Assembly (NCBI GenBank): GCA_028023455.1
Contig: JAQFVV010006273.1
Coordinates: 5,760,889-5,824,888 of the forward strand
From: Epiperipatus broadwayi
Taxonomy: Eukaryota > Onychophora > Udeonychophora > Euonychophora > Peripatidae
Direction of reading: 5' to 3'
DNA length: 64,000 nucleotides
Positions 50,651 through 63,849 of this stretch are shown piece after piece; within the stretch, counting starts at the first letter, position 1, and the number at the start of each line of letters is the position of its first letter. A program made the translations under genes and the position numbers. Below the pieces are notes generated by a model, which saw only the letters and a list, made by a program, of their open reading frames with translations, was not told where the DNA came from and ran no database searches.

Positions 50651-51480
50651 GGTGTTTTATTAAACCTATTGCAACATATATGTAAATAACAATGTGAAAA
50701 CATTTTTTATATATTAATCAAAATCAGAAGGCTTAATTTATACATGTACCACCATATTCTATAAAACTTTATTTATTTTTTGTTATTAATAAATTGATAT
50801 TTTATTGTTAAAATTATTCCAGTGACTTACTTAATCCAAAAATATAAATTATTATATGTTGTATTAGACCTATTGTTCACAATAACCATTATAGAGCTTA
50901 TGTCCTCTGAGCTAGATTCATGACAAAAGGGGATTATATTAGTATTTGTGGACATCCAGCTGATAATGATGATTCTGTATAGATGCAAAAGTAATATTCT
51001 TTAAAGTCCATGCACTACATTTTATTGAGTTTAATATTAAATTTAAAAATTAAGTTTATAGTTGGCCAGTATATTAATGGTACTAAGTTGACAGAGCATT
51101 GTCGGTGATCATGTTTTAATATCCTAGCATTATTATTTTATTGCTATATATATTCTGATTGATTAGCACTTAAGTTTGTGAATCCAGATTAATTTTTAAA
51201 TAATCTGCCCCATGCTGGCAACTATTAAATAATCAGCCTAATCTATAGTAGACCCATTTCAAATCCAGTCACCAGATTAACTGTTGATTTATTGTTGATC
51301 ATTCATGATGATTGATGATTATTACTTTTGTGTATGCTGGTGAACTTATAGTTAATTATATTAATATAATTAGCTGGGCTGCTCTCTCAGAGTGATCTCA
51401 GAGAGTGGTCTCATGCTCATTACTTTTATACTAAATTTAAATTTTATATTTTGTTGACTTGGGGATGATGATGATGGTAT
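50290..51480. repeat. Left arm of a large inverted repeat
   Basis: The complement of this arm matches 54330-55230. Good blocks are catttcaaatccagtcac...ttattgttgatcattca (left about 51255-51305, right about 54500-54545 inverted) and atgcac-tacattttt...aagtttatagttg (left about 51010-51065). The arms are diverged by many substitutions. Confidence 0.7.
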
Positions 51481-51544
51481 CCCATAACCTCTGTTGCACC
51501 CCTATATTTTCAGTAGTATTACAGTAGTGATAAATAAAAAAAAT

Positions 51545-51735
51545 TATAACAGTGATTAACATCATATAATGTATATTTATAATACATTCTAGCAATAATA
51601 TAATTAGGCATAATATATAATTTATAATTAAAATTGTAAATGCATATAATCAAGCAAGGGTTAACCATACATTTTCTTTCATGTAAATAAAATAAAAATA
51701 TATGGACAATTTTATATATTATTATTTTTTAAAAA
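51545..51735 (+). repeat. Dispersed repeat, copy 2
   Basis: It matches 43850-44045. Confidence 0.7.
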
Positions 51736-52526
51736 GAATAAAAATCAAATAATAATTTCTATAAAAGTTATCTATAATTCAAACTAAGTTATGCAAATAC
51801 TATTTATGTTTTAATTGATTGTTTTACTTTACTTGGTTGTTATTATTTAAGTTACTGAAAGACAAAACCTGACTAAATTGTAATTAATACTATTAATTTA
51901 GAATACTATTAATTTAGAAGAAAGATTTTATAAACAGTTATAAATGTTACCATTATACTTTTTAAATGGTTGCTAATAAGTAAGATTTTTTAACTTCTTT
52001 AATTTGCAACATTTCCTTTGTCATCTTCATGCTAGCACACACATATGTAGGGATCCATAGATACTTTAATCCCTAAATGTTCTCCTAATAATATTTTCTT
52101 TGTTGATATTACAATACAAGTAGCTTTAGTTCTCTTAGCTTTATAACAGTCAGCATATTTTTTGTTGTTAATCATTCCATTTAAATCACAGACACCAAAT
52201 GGAAGGAACACTTTTCCTCCCCTTCTGAGGTTCTCTACTCACAATACATTTTTTATTGCAAGTCCAGAATTTATTTATAGGACAAGATAAGGTTAAAACA
52301 TAAATTTTTTAAAAAAAATAAAGTATATGTTTTTCCTTTTGAAATTATTTCTGTCTCTATCATAACACAAACAATGTGGTCTATAACTTTAAACACTAGC
52401 TCTGAACATGTGATTTTTTCCTTCTAATTTTAATAAAACATTTCTGTTATTCAATACAATTTTAAAAAATATTTTCTAATTCTAATAGAAATAGTTGCAG
52501 CTTTACTTCATTAGCATTTGAAATCA

Positions 52527-52757
52527 ATAAATATATATGTGTTTTGTGCACAGCTAATGAAGCTATTTAAAATTAAATGTTGCTGCTGAGCATGCTTTTG
52601 AGATATTATATAGTTCCAGATTCATGGCTACTGGAATTTATTTGAGAAATCCAGTAGCCATAAATATGGGACTATGAAATATCCTGAAAGCGCACTTGGC
52701 AGCAACATTTAGTTTTAAATAGCTTCATTATCTGTGTGCAAAGCACAAATATATATT
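52527..52757. mobile_element. Hairpin MITE-like element
   Basis: Arms of about 95-105 bp (52530-52625 and 52645-52753) pair closely (gctaatgaagctattta...aatgttgctgc and its complement) around a loop of about 20 bp. The outer ends are atatatat. No coding capacity; a non-autonomous foldback element is the simplest reading. Confidence 0.75.
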
Positions 52758-52769
52758 CACTAATTCTAA

Positions 52770-54320
52770 TAACTAAATGATTGATTTATTCCAGATTTAT
52801 TCAAAACAAATATAAAGATATTTTTATTATACATGTGACCTTAGAAACTATAGAAAAATAACAAATTAAGATATGTGCAGACCATAATATATACATATAT
52901 TGAGTTATGTTATCTTTTATATTTTGTTCTAAACCACCTTTACCTACAGAGTACATCATATGTAATAGCTAATATTTTGTTGATAAGCTTGGTTTGTGCA
53001 AAATTTTTCATCACGCACTTTATATAAAAAATTATATCAAATTCATAAATAAAAAAATAGTCAAAATTTAAAAATTACCAATTTTGTAAATGCAAAAAAA
53101 CATAACACAAATATATGCTAAATAAATTTTCCATACTTTTCAGTAAAATTCCATTTGCTTTTAATGTCAAAATAACTCTTAAATAAGTTAGTAGTTTCAA
53201 TATAACACATTTTCAATAATACAGATATTTTTATTTTTTCTCTCTCTCTTCTTATTTTCAAAGAAAACAACTTAGTTTTCTACTCATATTTTTATTATCT
53301 GTATTATGTATTATGAATATATAATGGAAATTAAGATACTTGATTTCTGGACTTTTATGAACTTTTATTCTTTTATATAAGCTCATACCACTTGATTATC
53401 AGCAGTAACATTATAATTTGTTATTCAATATTACAATCAGTTCTCTATAAAGTGTGCAAGTAAAATACTTTAATATAAATCACAATATTTAAAATATAAT
53501 CAGATGGATGTAAATGGAATTCTAGTCATCCAAAAAGTCATAACAATAACATATATTTAATAGATCTGTTTGTGCATATATAAATATGTACAATATTAAA
53601 ATATAATTATATCAATATATACTGGTATGTAATGAATTATTTATTGTAGGCAAGAATTTCCACTGCAACATATGGAATGTCAAAATATAAATAAACAAAC
53701 ATACATATAATAATTTTCAATGTAAAAGCAGGAATACACATCTATAATTATGTATATCATTATTTCCATAAGTAGTAAACATGAATTTACATACATAATC
53801 ATGTATATCACTATTTCATTTAGGTAAGCAGGAATGCCACATCTGTGTTTATATACTTGAGATAGAGCAATATGCACATACTTATTGGTAGAATATTCAT
53901 ATCAAACTTTTAATAATTTAAAAAATTTCACATCTGCTACTTATTTATAAATTTCAGCAGTTTTTATTAAAGTTTGTATAGACAGTTTACAAATGCCTTA
54001 CATATAAAGAAAAATATCAATATATTATTGTTTTAATTTAGATTTAAGTAAGCTTGTGCTCATAAATATAAATATTTATTAATTAATTATTTCAAAGCTC
54101 TGATATTTGAATCATAGTTGTTGATTGCCAAGTCTTTTATTCTTATATTGTTTTACTTGAATTCTGTTTATGATATTTATTTGATGATCCCTTTTATATA
54201 TAATCCTCAATTATATTTGTTAAGTTGCTATAAAGTATAAAACATTTTATGATATTTTAATCTTAATGCATTATGAAGAATTTTTATTCAAAGTTGGATA
54301 CTATATGGTAAAGTTACAAA
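52770..54320. other. Spacer of the inverted repeat, no gene recognised
   Basis: AT-rich. The small frame at 53680-53877 overlaps a local imperfect repeat (catgtatatcattatttcc type, spaced about 65 bp). Confidence 0.5.
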
Positions 54321-54329
54321 CTCATGAGT

Positions 54330-55230
54330 GAACCTGGAGTAATGGCACTCATCACAATTAACCCCACTTATACATCAAATTTAAATGCACAATGAATGCA
54401 ATGAGTATAAGGGATCAGCAAGAAACAAATCTAACTATAAATTCACCAGCATTATAGAGAATAATAATAATAATCATTCATCACTGTGAATGATCAACAA
54501 TAAAAAAAATTCAATAGTCAACCTTGTGACTGGATTTGAAATGGATCTATTACAGACCAGGCTACTTATTTAACCACTGCTAAACTAAGAGCAGAAATAC
54601 TAACAATATTTTGGATGCACATACTTACATGATAATCCACAAGAATATTAAAAGAATCAAATAATACTGAGATATTAAACATGCTGAGCAATATCAATAC
54701 TGTGGCCACTTAGCCCCATTAATGTATTGGTCAACTATAAAACTTAATTTTTAATTAAAAATAAAATAAAAATGTAGTGCATGGATGTTAAATGTGATCC
54801 CTTTGCACCAACCTGGCTCATCATTATCTGGATGTCCGTAACTGTGAGCAAGAGATAATACCAATATATAATATTTTAAATATATTTTAGGATTAAATAA
54901 ATTAACTAGTATAACTTAAACAATGAAATATAAATTTATTAATTACAAACAATAACAATAAAATGAAATGTCTGTAGAGTATACTATAAATATAAATTCA
55001 TCATTCTGATTTTGATTAAAAATAATACAAAAATATGCTATTACATTATAATTTGCATAGTTTTTAATGAATTTACATAAAAAATCTATATATATATATT
55101 AGCATACAGATATGCTGTATAAAATATATTAGTAATGTCATAAACTAATAAGAAAATATATTTATTTTAATAATACATAAATAATGACTGATTTAACATA
55201 TATATATATTCATTCAAATGTGTGCTCACA
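54330..55230. repeat. Right arm of the large inverted repeat
   Basis: Inverted partner of 50290-51480, separated from it by about 2.9 kb. Confidence 0.7.
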
Positions 55231-55239
55231 CTGGTCTTT

Positions 55240-57200
55240 ATATCCTAATGATATTTTATTTGCTTATTTCAAAAAAATAGTTTCATAACTAATTGTAACT
55301 ACTTTTACAATATGATATATTTTAGAAGATTAAATAAAAGTTTCCTTTTTTTGAAAATCCTGCTTAAAAGTTTCTTTTTTTAAAAAATTATTCTTAATTG
55401 TACATGTCTTTAAATATGTTGCTAGAAAGTTATTTGGTCTTTCATTCCCAATAAAAAAAATTTTCAGAGTTTTTTACTTTTTTATAAAATAAAACTAGAA
55501 ACATCATTTATGAATAACAATAGAAACAAATCTATTTATTATTTCAGTTCTTTACCTATTTTATTTTTATCTGAATAATTTAGTTAAAAATTATTTTCGT
55601 TTAAAGTTTGTAAATTAAGATCTTAACTGCAAAGTTAAGTATTTAAAATAATGATATTTTACTCACCACCTGACATCTATATGTATTATATATATATATA
55701 ACACAGTATCTTTGTGCTTTTAAGCATATACATAAACAGCATATGTATAAAATCATATCACAGTTATCTTTCAAGAAGCTGACTAGTACTGATGTCTCTT
55801 CATAAGCTGGTCCATTATAATCATGTCCATAATAGAGTAGTATAATGTCCTACTGACATTTTTAGGAAAGGTATAAATCAGGTTATCATTAACATTCAGT
55901 AAGCCCCATTCAGTCTCTATAATTTGATAGACTTCAGGCAAGCTATCTAGTCACATATATGGGCTCTGAACCATAGAAAAGCTGGATCTTGCTTTCATAT
56001 GAATTCAAACTCTACTATTGTGATATTAGCAGCAGCACTGTTGTGACATTAACAGCAGCTGACATGTCTTCAGTTATAACTTCATAATAATAATGCTCTA
56101 AATATTTTTTCTTCCACCTTTTATAGTCAGTGGTAGAATTTAAAAACACACCAGTTAAGTAAATTATTTTTTTATTTAAAAAAAGTTAATGATTTTTTTT
56201 CAATTTACATTAATTAAAACCAATTTTTATCTCAAAGTTTTTTAATCCTTTAAACAATACCAGATTGTAGGATTTATACTAATTTTATCATAAGCTTTAA
56301 TTTAAAAAATGTCTTAATCTAATTAAAACTAGATAGTGGAATTTTATAATTACTAGTAATATTTATTATGACATAAAGACAAATTTGTTTTAATTATCAA
56401 AATCAGAATAAACATTAAATAGACATTTTTAAATGTTTGATTTAAAATAATTTATAATAATTTTAAGTATCAAAATTATTATTTTACCCCTAACTGTTAT
56501 TTCAGCATCTATTTTTAATAAATATCCACAAAAATTTTGTTTGTGTTAATTTCTACTTTTCCTTACAACTTAATATATATATATATGACATGAGATGTAA
56601 CTGTCTCAATATCGAAGCACTATCTTGTTAGCTTCAACCCACCATAGAAGCTTTAACTTAGGTTAAACATTTTAGATGTAGCCATTACAGTAACTTGCAG
56701 ATGATCTAATTTTTCTATAGCAATTTTAGAGTGCCCAGACAATAAAATTTCTTTCAAATGTGTTTTTTTTAATTATTTTCTTTTAAAATAATATCAATCA
56801 TAGCCCTTGGCCAATATATGTAAATAAATAGTGCTTTATAGGTTTTAAAACAGTAATCATATAATTAAATTTAAAATTATTTGACCCATTATTAAAAATT
56901 ATCTTATGAAGTATTTTAAAGAATCCTTAAAATATACCTTTTCATTATTAATATAAGCACACATGCATGCACATATACATATATGTAATGTAACACATGT
57001 CTATTTGTAAATACTATGAATTGACTATTTCCTAAATATATATATATATATATATATGTTTTTTGTATTATATTCAAATGGTTTATTCTTTCCTTGTTTT
57101 GCCTAGCTTGTTTCCAAAGAGTAGTTCTACAGACCCCATCTCTATCTACTTTGAAAATGAATGATTATAATAATATGAAATGATTATAGTATTTCAGTAT
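55240..57200. other. AT-rich intergenic DNA, no gene recognised
   Basis: A TA microsatellite near 57037-57057 and homopolymers; no protein motif. Confidence 0.55.
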
Positions 57201-58090
57201 ATATTGTAACCCACATGTCTGAGTTTACAAGCACAGTTTTTATGCAAATATTTTTCTTTATTATGTATAACAAAATATTAAAAGTTATGTATATACAATA
57301 AATTTTAAAGTTTTTTAAAATGTTGACAATAACAGAAAACTAAAATATATTATAATTTTTTTATTTTAAAATGATATTGCTATTTTAAATAAAAAAAAAC
57401 ATTGCTATAGAAATCAGTCATGAATGATTGGGGGGGGGGGGTAAAACATTAAAATTATATATGTTCCAAGAAACTGTGGGAAGAATTATAACTATTTTAT
57501 CATTGTGTCTTTTACTGTATAGAAGTCAATAAAATTTTCTTTTTAACTTAATATCATGCATTTTATGGAGAAGAAAACCTTCCAGATTTATGTGATCTTT
57601 CCAGTACTATGGCTGAGTATGCAACTATAGGCAAAAAATACTTTAAAATTAACTTTGTTCTGCCAATCTATTCATCACTATTCATTGTTGAAGAAATATT
57701 TGATATTTACTTGCTACAAAAAAAAAACTTGTCATCTAAAGTGATTATTCCATAGAGATGTACTTCTATAAATTAATCTGAGTCTACCTATTTTAAATGC
57801 TAAGAAGAAAAATGCAATGGAAACTCTCATAACAAAACTGCCTTGAAATGAACCAAAAGAAGTTAAAATATTATATTGCTAGCAGACATTAAAATTGTAT
57901 GATTAATGGATTTACAGATACAAAATATACATGTGAACTAACAAAGACATTAAGGTAATTAACTGAACTTTCTATAGCTATTTTCAATGAGTTATGGCAA
58001 GTTACCAACATTTTTTTCTTCTCATGCATGATTGTGATATATCTTTTTAATTGTAAAAATGTAAATATATTACTATTATTATTATTTATA

Positions 58091-59002
58091 ATTTTAATGC
58101 ACAAATCAGTGCATAACAGCAGAAATTCACAGGATTAATGTTCTTCTTACATAGGAATGAGCACTTTGCAGATCGAAGCAGACAAAAGGGCAAATTTGAT
58201 ATTATATAGAAATGATTTATTAAATATCGGTTTCAAACAAAATAGCATCAATAGGAAGATTAGACAATTTTATAGTAAATTAAATAACAATGTAATTAAG
58301 CAGCAGAAAATAGAACATTGTTGCCATTTATTGCAAATGCCCATAGAAAACTTTACTCAGTATTTAATAGAGAATTTCAATTATGTTTTCACACACACCC
58401 TAATACCAATAGAATTATCAACAATACAAAAGATATAGTAACACCCAATAACATTTCTCAAGCCATCTATAATATTTCATGCCCAGAAAATAATTGCATG
58501 ACATCATACTATGGAGAAACGAAAGCAACTCTCTCAACAAGATTGTCCCAGCACAGATATTCTTACAACAAGGCCCAAGCAGACCCAAATTGCAACTCAA
58601 TATTCGTAATGCATTAGAAATCAGCTGGTCATGCATGTGAACCTAACAATCCAAGAATATTTTGTAGGGAAAAAATGATGTTAAGAGAAAAGTTAAGAGG
58701 CATGTTTTATTGCCATGGATGATAAAGCTATGAATAAGAAAGATGCGTGTTATAAAATTTCTAAGAAATGAATTAATTAGATTTATGCGTATAGTTCAAT
58801 TAATTTACATGTATCTGCATATATTTGCATATAGCAACTTGGTTATGCTTACTCTTTGTTGCCCATGATTATGAGAGCTAAGTTCTCTTGAAAGCGCTAG
58901 GGCACTAATTATTATGTATTATAATTTATATTAAGTTTATAATAAATTGTGATTTTATTTTGATGAAGCTCTGCTGTTATGCACAGATTTGTGCATTAAA
59001 AT
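58091..59002 (+). mobile_element. Penelope-like element fragment with 33-bp inverted ends
   Basis: The 33-bp ends (58091-58123 and 58970-59002) are inverted copies with one mismatch, starting ATTTTAATGCACAAATC. Each contains its own small palindrome (TGCAC...GTGCA). The interior encodes the C-terminal part of a Penelope-like polyprotein (next entry). Copy 2 of the surrounding duplication lacks the insert, confirming gain here or precise loss there. Inverted or direct terminal repeats are known in Penelope-like elements. A TIR DNA element that captured this fragment cannot be excluded. Confidence 0.72.
58157..58617 (+). pseudogene. Penelope-like RT-EN linker and GIY-YIG endonuclease, frameshifted
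   Basis: The first frame (58157-58438) has YRNDLLNIGFKQNSINRKI, resembling the linker after the RT. The second, overlapping frame (58318-58617) carries the nuclease: AIYNISCPENNC (GIY-like), SYYGET (YIG-like, with Y in place of I) and LSTRLSQHR, the order seen in Penelope-like GIY-YIG domains. A frame change separates the parts and the RT is absent. In intact elements this nuclease nicks the target for primed reverse transcription. Confidence 0.78.
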
Positions 59003-59040
59003 TGTATATATATAGTAGGCAGCTGAGTGTGAAATAATTT

Positions 59041-59195
<155 letters not shown>

Positions 59196-59680
59196 CATCA
59201 TCATCATCATCATATAATTCAATTCTTTAATTAAAGTTATTGTTGTTGTTAATAATTTTGTTGTTTGTCATTTCTAATCTGAACCCAAGCTGATTATTTA
59301 TTTTGTTAATGTAATAAAGTATTAAGTGTAGTGGTAGTGATCAGAAAATATAACTGAATCTTCATAGAAGCTTGTTCTCTGTGGGTTCAAGTTGATTATT
59401 GATTGTGACTAGTATTGACTTAAAATAATTTGGATATAGTCATTTCACCATGTATATAGTCACCCATTAGTTATCTTTAAATTCCCCTGAACAAAAATTA
59501 ATTTGCAAGTATTGCATTTTTTCCATTTTGTTGTTAACTTAATTATCACCAATTGTCAAAAAGGGCCAAAACCATTACCTTTGGTGCCTGAGTATGGGAT
59601 TATGTTGATTATTGTCAACAAACAAGGATTAAACCTAGTTTATATATATATATTTATTGTCAACAAACAAGGATTAAACC

Positions 59681-59682
<2 letters not shown>

Positions 59683-59729
<47 letters not shown>
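59683..59729. repeat. TA microsatellite with duplicated flank
   Basis: (TA)n. The 40 bp before it (attgtcaacaaacaaggatta...) occur twice in tandem, from about 59612 and 59658. Confidence 0.93.
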
Positions 59730-59731
<2 letters not shown>

Positions 59732-60039
59732 GAAAAATATAAATTAGTCATTGAAGTATGGAATATAAATACTTGGTCAAATGAGAAATATAATTATTTA
59801 TTTTGTTATAAATAAAAATAAATCAAGAAACTCATTAAACAAAAATAGTGATAGAAATAGATTGGTAGAGATAATAGTAATATTCAATTAAATAAAATAA
59901 GGCATTAAAGTACTTTGCAGTTTTAGAAACATTACATGATGGAAAGAGGGTTAAGCATTCTAGTTATTAAATAAATAAAAGAAGTATTAGACTTTTATAT
60001 AAATTTTTTTAAATATTTATAGAAAAGTGAATAGTTAAA

Positions 60040-61300
60040 TTATATATATATGATTATCTGAATTAAAGGAAAAATGGAAGCTAAGGAAAGTAAAACTCAG
60101 ATTCATAATAGTGTATTTAAGTACATGATAATAAGCATGTTCACAGAATTGAATAACAAAAATTGAAACACAAAACAAAGAAACTAAAGGAAACATGGAA
60201 AATATGTTTAAATGAATGAAAAAAAAAAACAAAACGCAGAATTCAATAGAAAGTTCAAAAAGCAAAGTGAACTTTAAAACACAAAATAAGGTAATTAAAG
60301 AGAATATGGAAAGCATGTTTAAGCCTAATAAAGAAAATCAAAACATGTTTAAAGAGATAATAGATCATATAAAAAAGCAGAATAAATAACGGAGAAAAAC
60401 TGAAAAATTTCTTTATAGAAACAAAAGATGATAAAGCCCAGCTGATATATGAGATTAGAGAAAATAATAAAGAAAATGTTGTGGTAAATGAAGCAAATAA
60501 ATCTAGTGATAAATCTCTGACTGCATTAGTTGAAAATGTTCAGTATATTGATAATCTAAATAGTTTTCATAATGAAGCTTTGAGGAGGGGGGGGATAATA
60601 CTTGCATTATAGTTGACTGTGTATCTGAATTCACACATGATAAAAATAAAAGTGAAAAATTGTATGATTTAAAAAACAAATTAAGTTATTTAAATATTTA
60701 AAAAATGGTTGATCAAGTAGATCATTTTAATAGAGTCAAATATAAAAGTATTTTGTCTGGTAGGGTGTATAATAAAAGTACTAGGAAATCACCCAGATTA
60801 AAATTTAGAGAACTAGAAAAGAGAAATCCAGAGCTTAGGCAAATAATTAAACTAGGTAAATGGTCCAATAAGAATTATGTTCAAGAACTCATTATGTGAG
60901 GATGAGAGTAAAAAGTATAACTAGAAAGCACCAAATGAATTTTCGTTTTTTTTTTTTCTATAAATGAATCAGAGTTACTATATGATAAATAAAAGATATT
61001 ATAGGTCATTCCAAGTGGGGGCTGCATATTGATTGAAAAATATTTAGAGAGAGGCAAAGTTTAATCCTTCTATAAAGTAAGGGTGGCATCTGAGTTGATG
61101 ATACTGGACTTGTTGATGGGTACTTGATAGAGTTGAATGGACAAATAATTCATATAGTACACATTACAAATGTAGATTCTTTTGAGCGTAAAAAAAATTA
61201 CTGTTTTTAAAATCAATTGTACTGTTCAAATGCTAAAACAATTGTTGAAAAAAGTCATGGCAAATGAACTAGTTATGATAATGATTTTCCATTTATTATT
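60040..61300 (+). other. A-rich, Lys/Asn-rich coding-like remnant of unknown origin
   Basis: Plus-strand frames are Lys/Glu/Asn-rich with repeated short blocks (for example aaaacacaaaa.aa...taaaga..atatggaaa.atgttta near 60165 and 60280). A 64-codon frame at 60705-60899 reads as charged and possibly helical. No family is recognised. It may be decayed transposon gag-like sequence or low-complexity DNA. Confidence 0.25.
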
Positions 61301-62185
61301 GAAAAGTTGTTAAAAAAATAGAAGCACTACTTTTATTCTTTCAATGTTTGATAGAAATTTCACAATTATTTGTATCATATTAAATCAGGCTAACTTGCAA
61401 ATCTCATACTTTACCTTTGAATAATGTCAGTAAATGAATAATTAATGAAAAACACCAGGTCTTATAATGTAAATGATATCACTCTAGTCTTTGCATTGTT
61501 CATTAAGCATGTATAGGAAAACACTATATAGCTAGAAACCAAACTTAATGTTATGTGTTGAAAATTTGAGGTGATAAATGGAAAGTGTTTAATTCTTTTG
61601 AGGTAGTCATGTTTATTTGATACTTGAGTTCTTATTTCATCAGTGTTCCAACCTTATTATATTTCTGTATTTGTCAGTCTCTAAACTGCAAGAGTGAGCT
61701 AGGCATAGTCATATATATATATCAGCCTCTAAGTCTCAAAAATAAGGAAGACATTTTTTGATATTTGTCTGCTTCTATATCCCACAGTAGAGAAAGACTT
61801 TATTTAAATGTATTGTTCATTATATGGTTTGGTTTGATATTATATGTGTGCTTGAGATAGCTCCCTTGGTGTTCACATTGCATGATACACTTATTGTCAG
61901 TGGGAGATTTCTTTGGTCATCTCAATATTGCAGGCAGATGATTAGGTCCATTATATAATTTTAATTGAATTAATGTTATATGAATACTAATGTACCAGAT
62001 TTGTAAATATGACATTATTTATTATACTCATATCAGCTTGTGAGTCTCTTTCCAAAAAAGTACAGCAAAGTGTGACATTATTGTAAAATTGAAAGAAATT
62101 ATCTTTTTATGTAGAAATAAAATCAATCAATATTTATGACTAAATTGACTCTATTTTATTCCTAAATAGAGGAGAGGCAAATATA
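61300..62185. other. Intergenic DNA, no gene recognised
   Basis: No motif, repeat boundary or long frame was found. Confidence 0.5.
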
Positions 62186-62189
62186 ATTT

Positions 62190-63420
62190 TACATCTGAGT
62201 TTACAGATGTTGCTTTTATGTGAACATTTTTCTTTATTATGTATAATAAAATATTAAAAGTATTGTATATAGAATAAATTTTAAAGTGTTTTAAACTGTT
62301 AACAATAAGTGAAAAACTAAACTATATATTTTTTTATTTTAAAATAGTATTGCTATTTTAAATTTAAAAAAAACATTGCTATAGAAAACAATCACAAATG
62401 ACTGTGTGGGGGGGGGGGGACAATAAAATCATCTGTGTCACAAGAAATAGTGGGAAGAATTATAACTATTTCATCGTCATGTCTTTTATTGTATAGAAAC
62501 CAATAAAATTTTGTTAGGATTTTTATTTTAATACCATGCATGTTATGGAGCAGAAAACTTTCCAGAATGCTTTCCCTTATCTTTTGAGTATTGTAGCTGT
62601 AGGGAAAAAAATTCTTTAAACTTAACCTTGATTCTGATTTATTCATTACTATTCAATGCTGAAAAAATATTTGACATTTACTTGCTTCATAAAAAAAAAC
62701 TAGTCATCTAAAGTAATTATCCCATAAAAATGTACTTCTATAAATTAATTTCCGACTCAATCTATTTTAAATATTCAGAAGAAAATTGCGAAAAGTCTCA
62801 TAGGAAAACTGTCATAGAATGAACCAAAAGAAACTAAACTATAATATTGCCAGCTTACATTAAAATATAATGATTAATGGCATTATGAATACAAAAAATA
62901 TATATGTGAGCTCACAAAGACATTAAGGTAATTAACAAAATTTTCTATAGCTATTCTCAAAGAGTTATAATAAGTTACCACCATTTTTTTTCTCTCACAT
63001 GTAATCGTCATTTTTTTTAACTGTAAATATGTAAACACATTTTCCTCATTATTATTATTTATCATATAATTCTATTCTTTAATTAAAGTTATTGTTGTTG
63101 TTAATAATTTTGTTGTTTGTCATTTCTCATCTGAACCCAAGCTGATTATTTATTTTGTTAATATAATAAAGCATTAGGTGGAGAGGATAGCAATTCAGGA
63201 AATATAATTGAATCTGCATGGAAGCTTGTTTCTACGTGGGTTCAATTTGATTGTTGCTTGTGATTAGTATCGACTTGTTAATTAAAAATAATTTGTATGT
63301 AGGCACACGACTATGTACATGGTCGCTCACTAGTTATCTTTAAATTCCCCTAGACAAACATTAATGTTCTTTTTTTTTTCCATTCTATTGTTAATTTGAT
63401 TATCATCAATTGTTAAAAAG
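62190..63420 (+). repeat. Dispersed duplication, copy 2 (empty site)
   Basis: It matches copy 1 (57205-59560) without the Penelope-like insert. The junction tattattatttatcatataattc at about 63045-63068 represents the pre-insertion state. Confidence 0.85.
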
Positions 63421-63489
63421 GATGGTTACCGTTACAATATATATAAAAAAACAATCGAGATTAAAACCCATAAAAAACCATACAATCTC

Positions 63490-63849
63490 AGACCAAGCAT
63501 AAGTCAAAATTTATCAAGAATAAAGCCATCTTTATTCTTTTATTTTATTTATAAATATAGAAGGTGTGCCTAATCTCGACTATTATTTATATATTAAGCA
63601 CTGGAAAATATTCTATTACATATTTCATCTGTTTGAATCGTTGTTGGCAATATTTAAACTGAGATAACTCTTAGGTTTGCTAACTGTTGTAAATAAATCA
63701 AGGGAAACATATTTGATACATTGTTGGATTAATTTAAATATTCATCCTTTCTATCCAAAGAGTTTTATTCACGCTTCTATATTTATAAATGAAATAAAAG
63801 AATAAAGGCGCTTTATTCTTGGTAAAGTTTGATTTATGCTTGGTTAGAT
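63490..63849. mobile_element. Hairpin/MITE-like inverted repeat
   Basis: Arms of about 78 bp (63490-63568 and 63771-63849) are inverted with roughly ten differences. The shared core is ccaagcataa...caagaataaag and ttattcttttatttyatttat. The spacer is about 200 bp. Part of the spacer (atatattaagcactgg) recurs outside at about 63905, so the surrounding DNA is also repeated. No coding capacity. Confidence 0.65.

Noticed and set aside
60705-60899. Possible gag-like or nuclear protein from a charged 64-residue frame
   Set aside because: No diagnostic motif, and neighbouring frames are broken; left as an unknown remnant.
63430-63445. CGTTACA followed by ATATATATA, like the end of the 47610-49786 element
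   Set aside because: Only 7 bp plus AT-rich flank match and the preceding sequence does not; probably chance.
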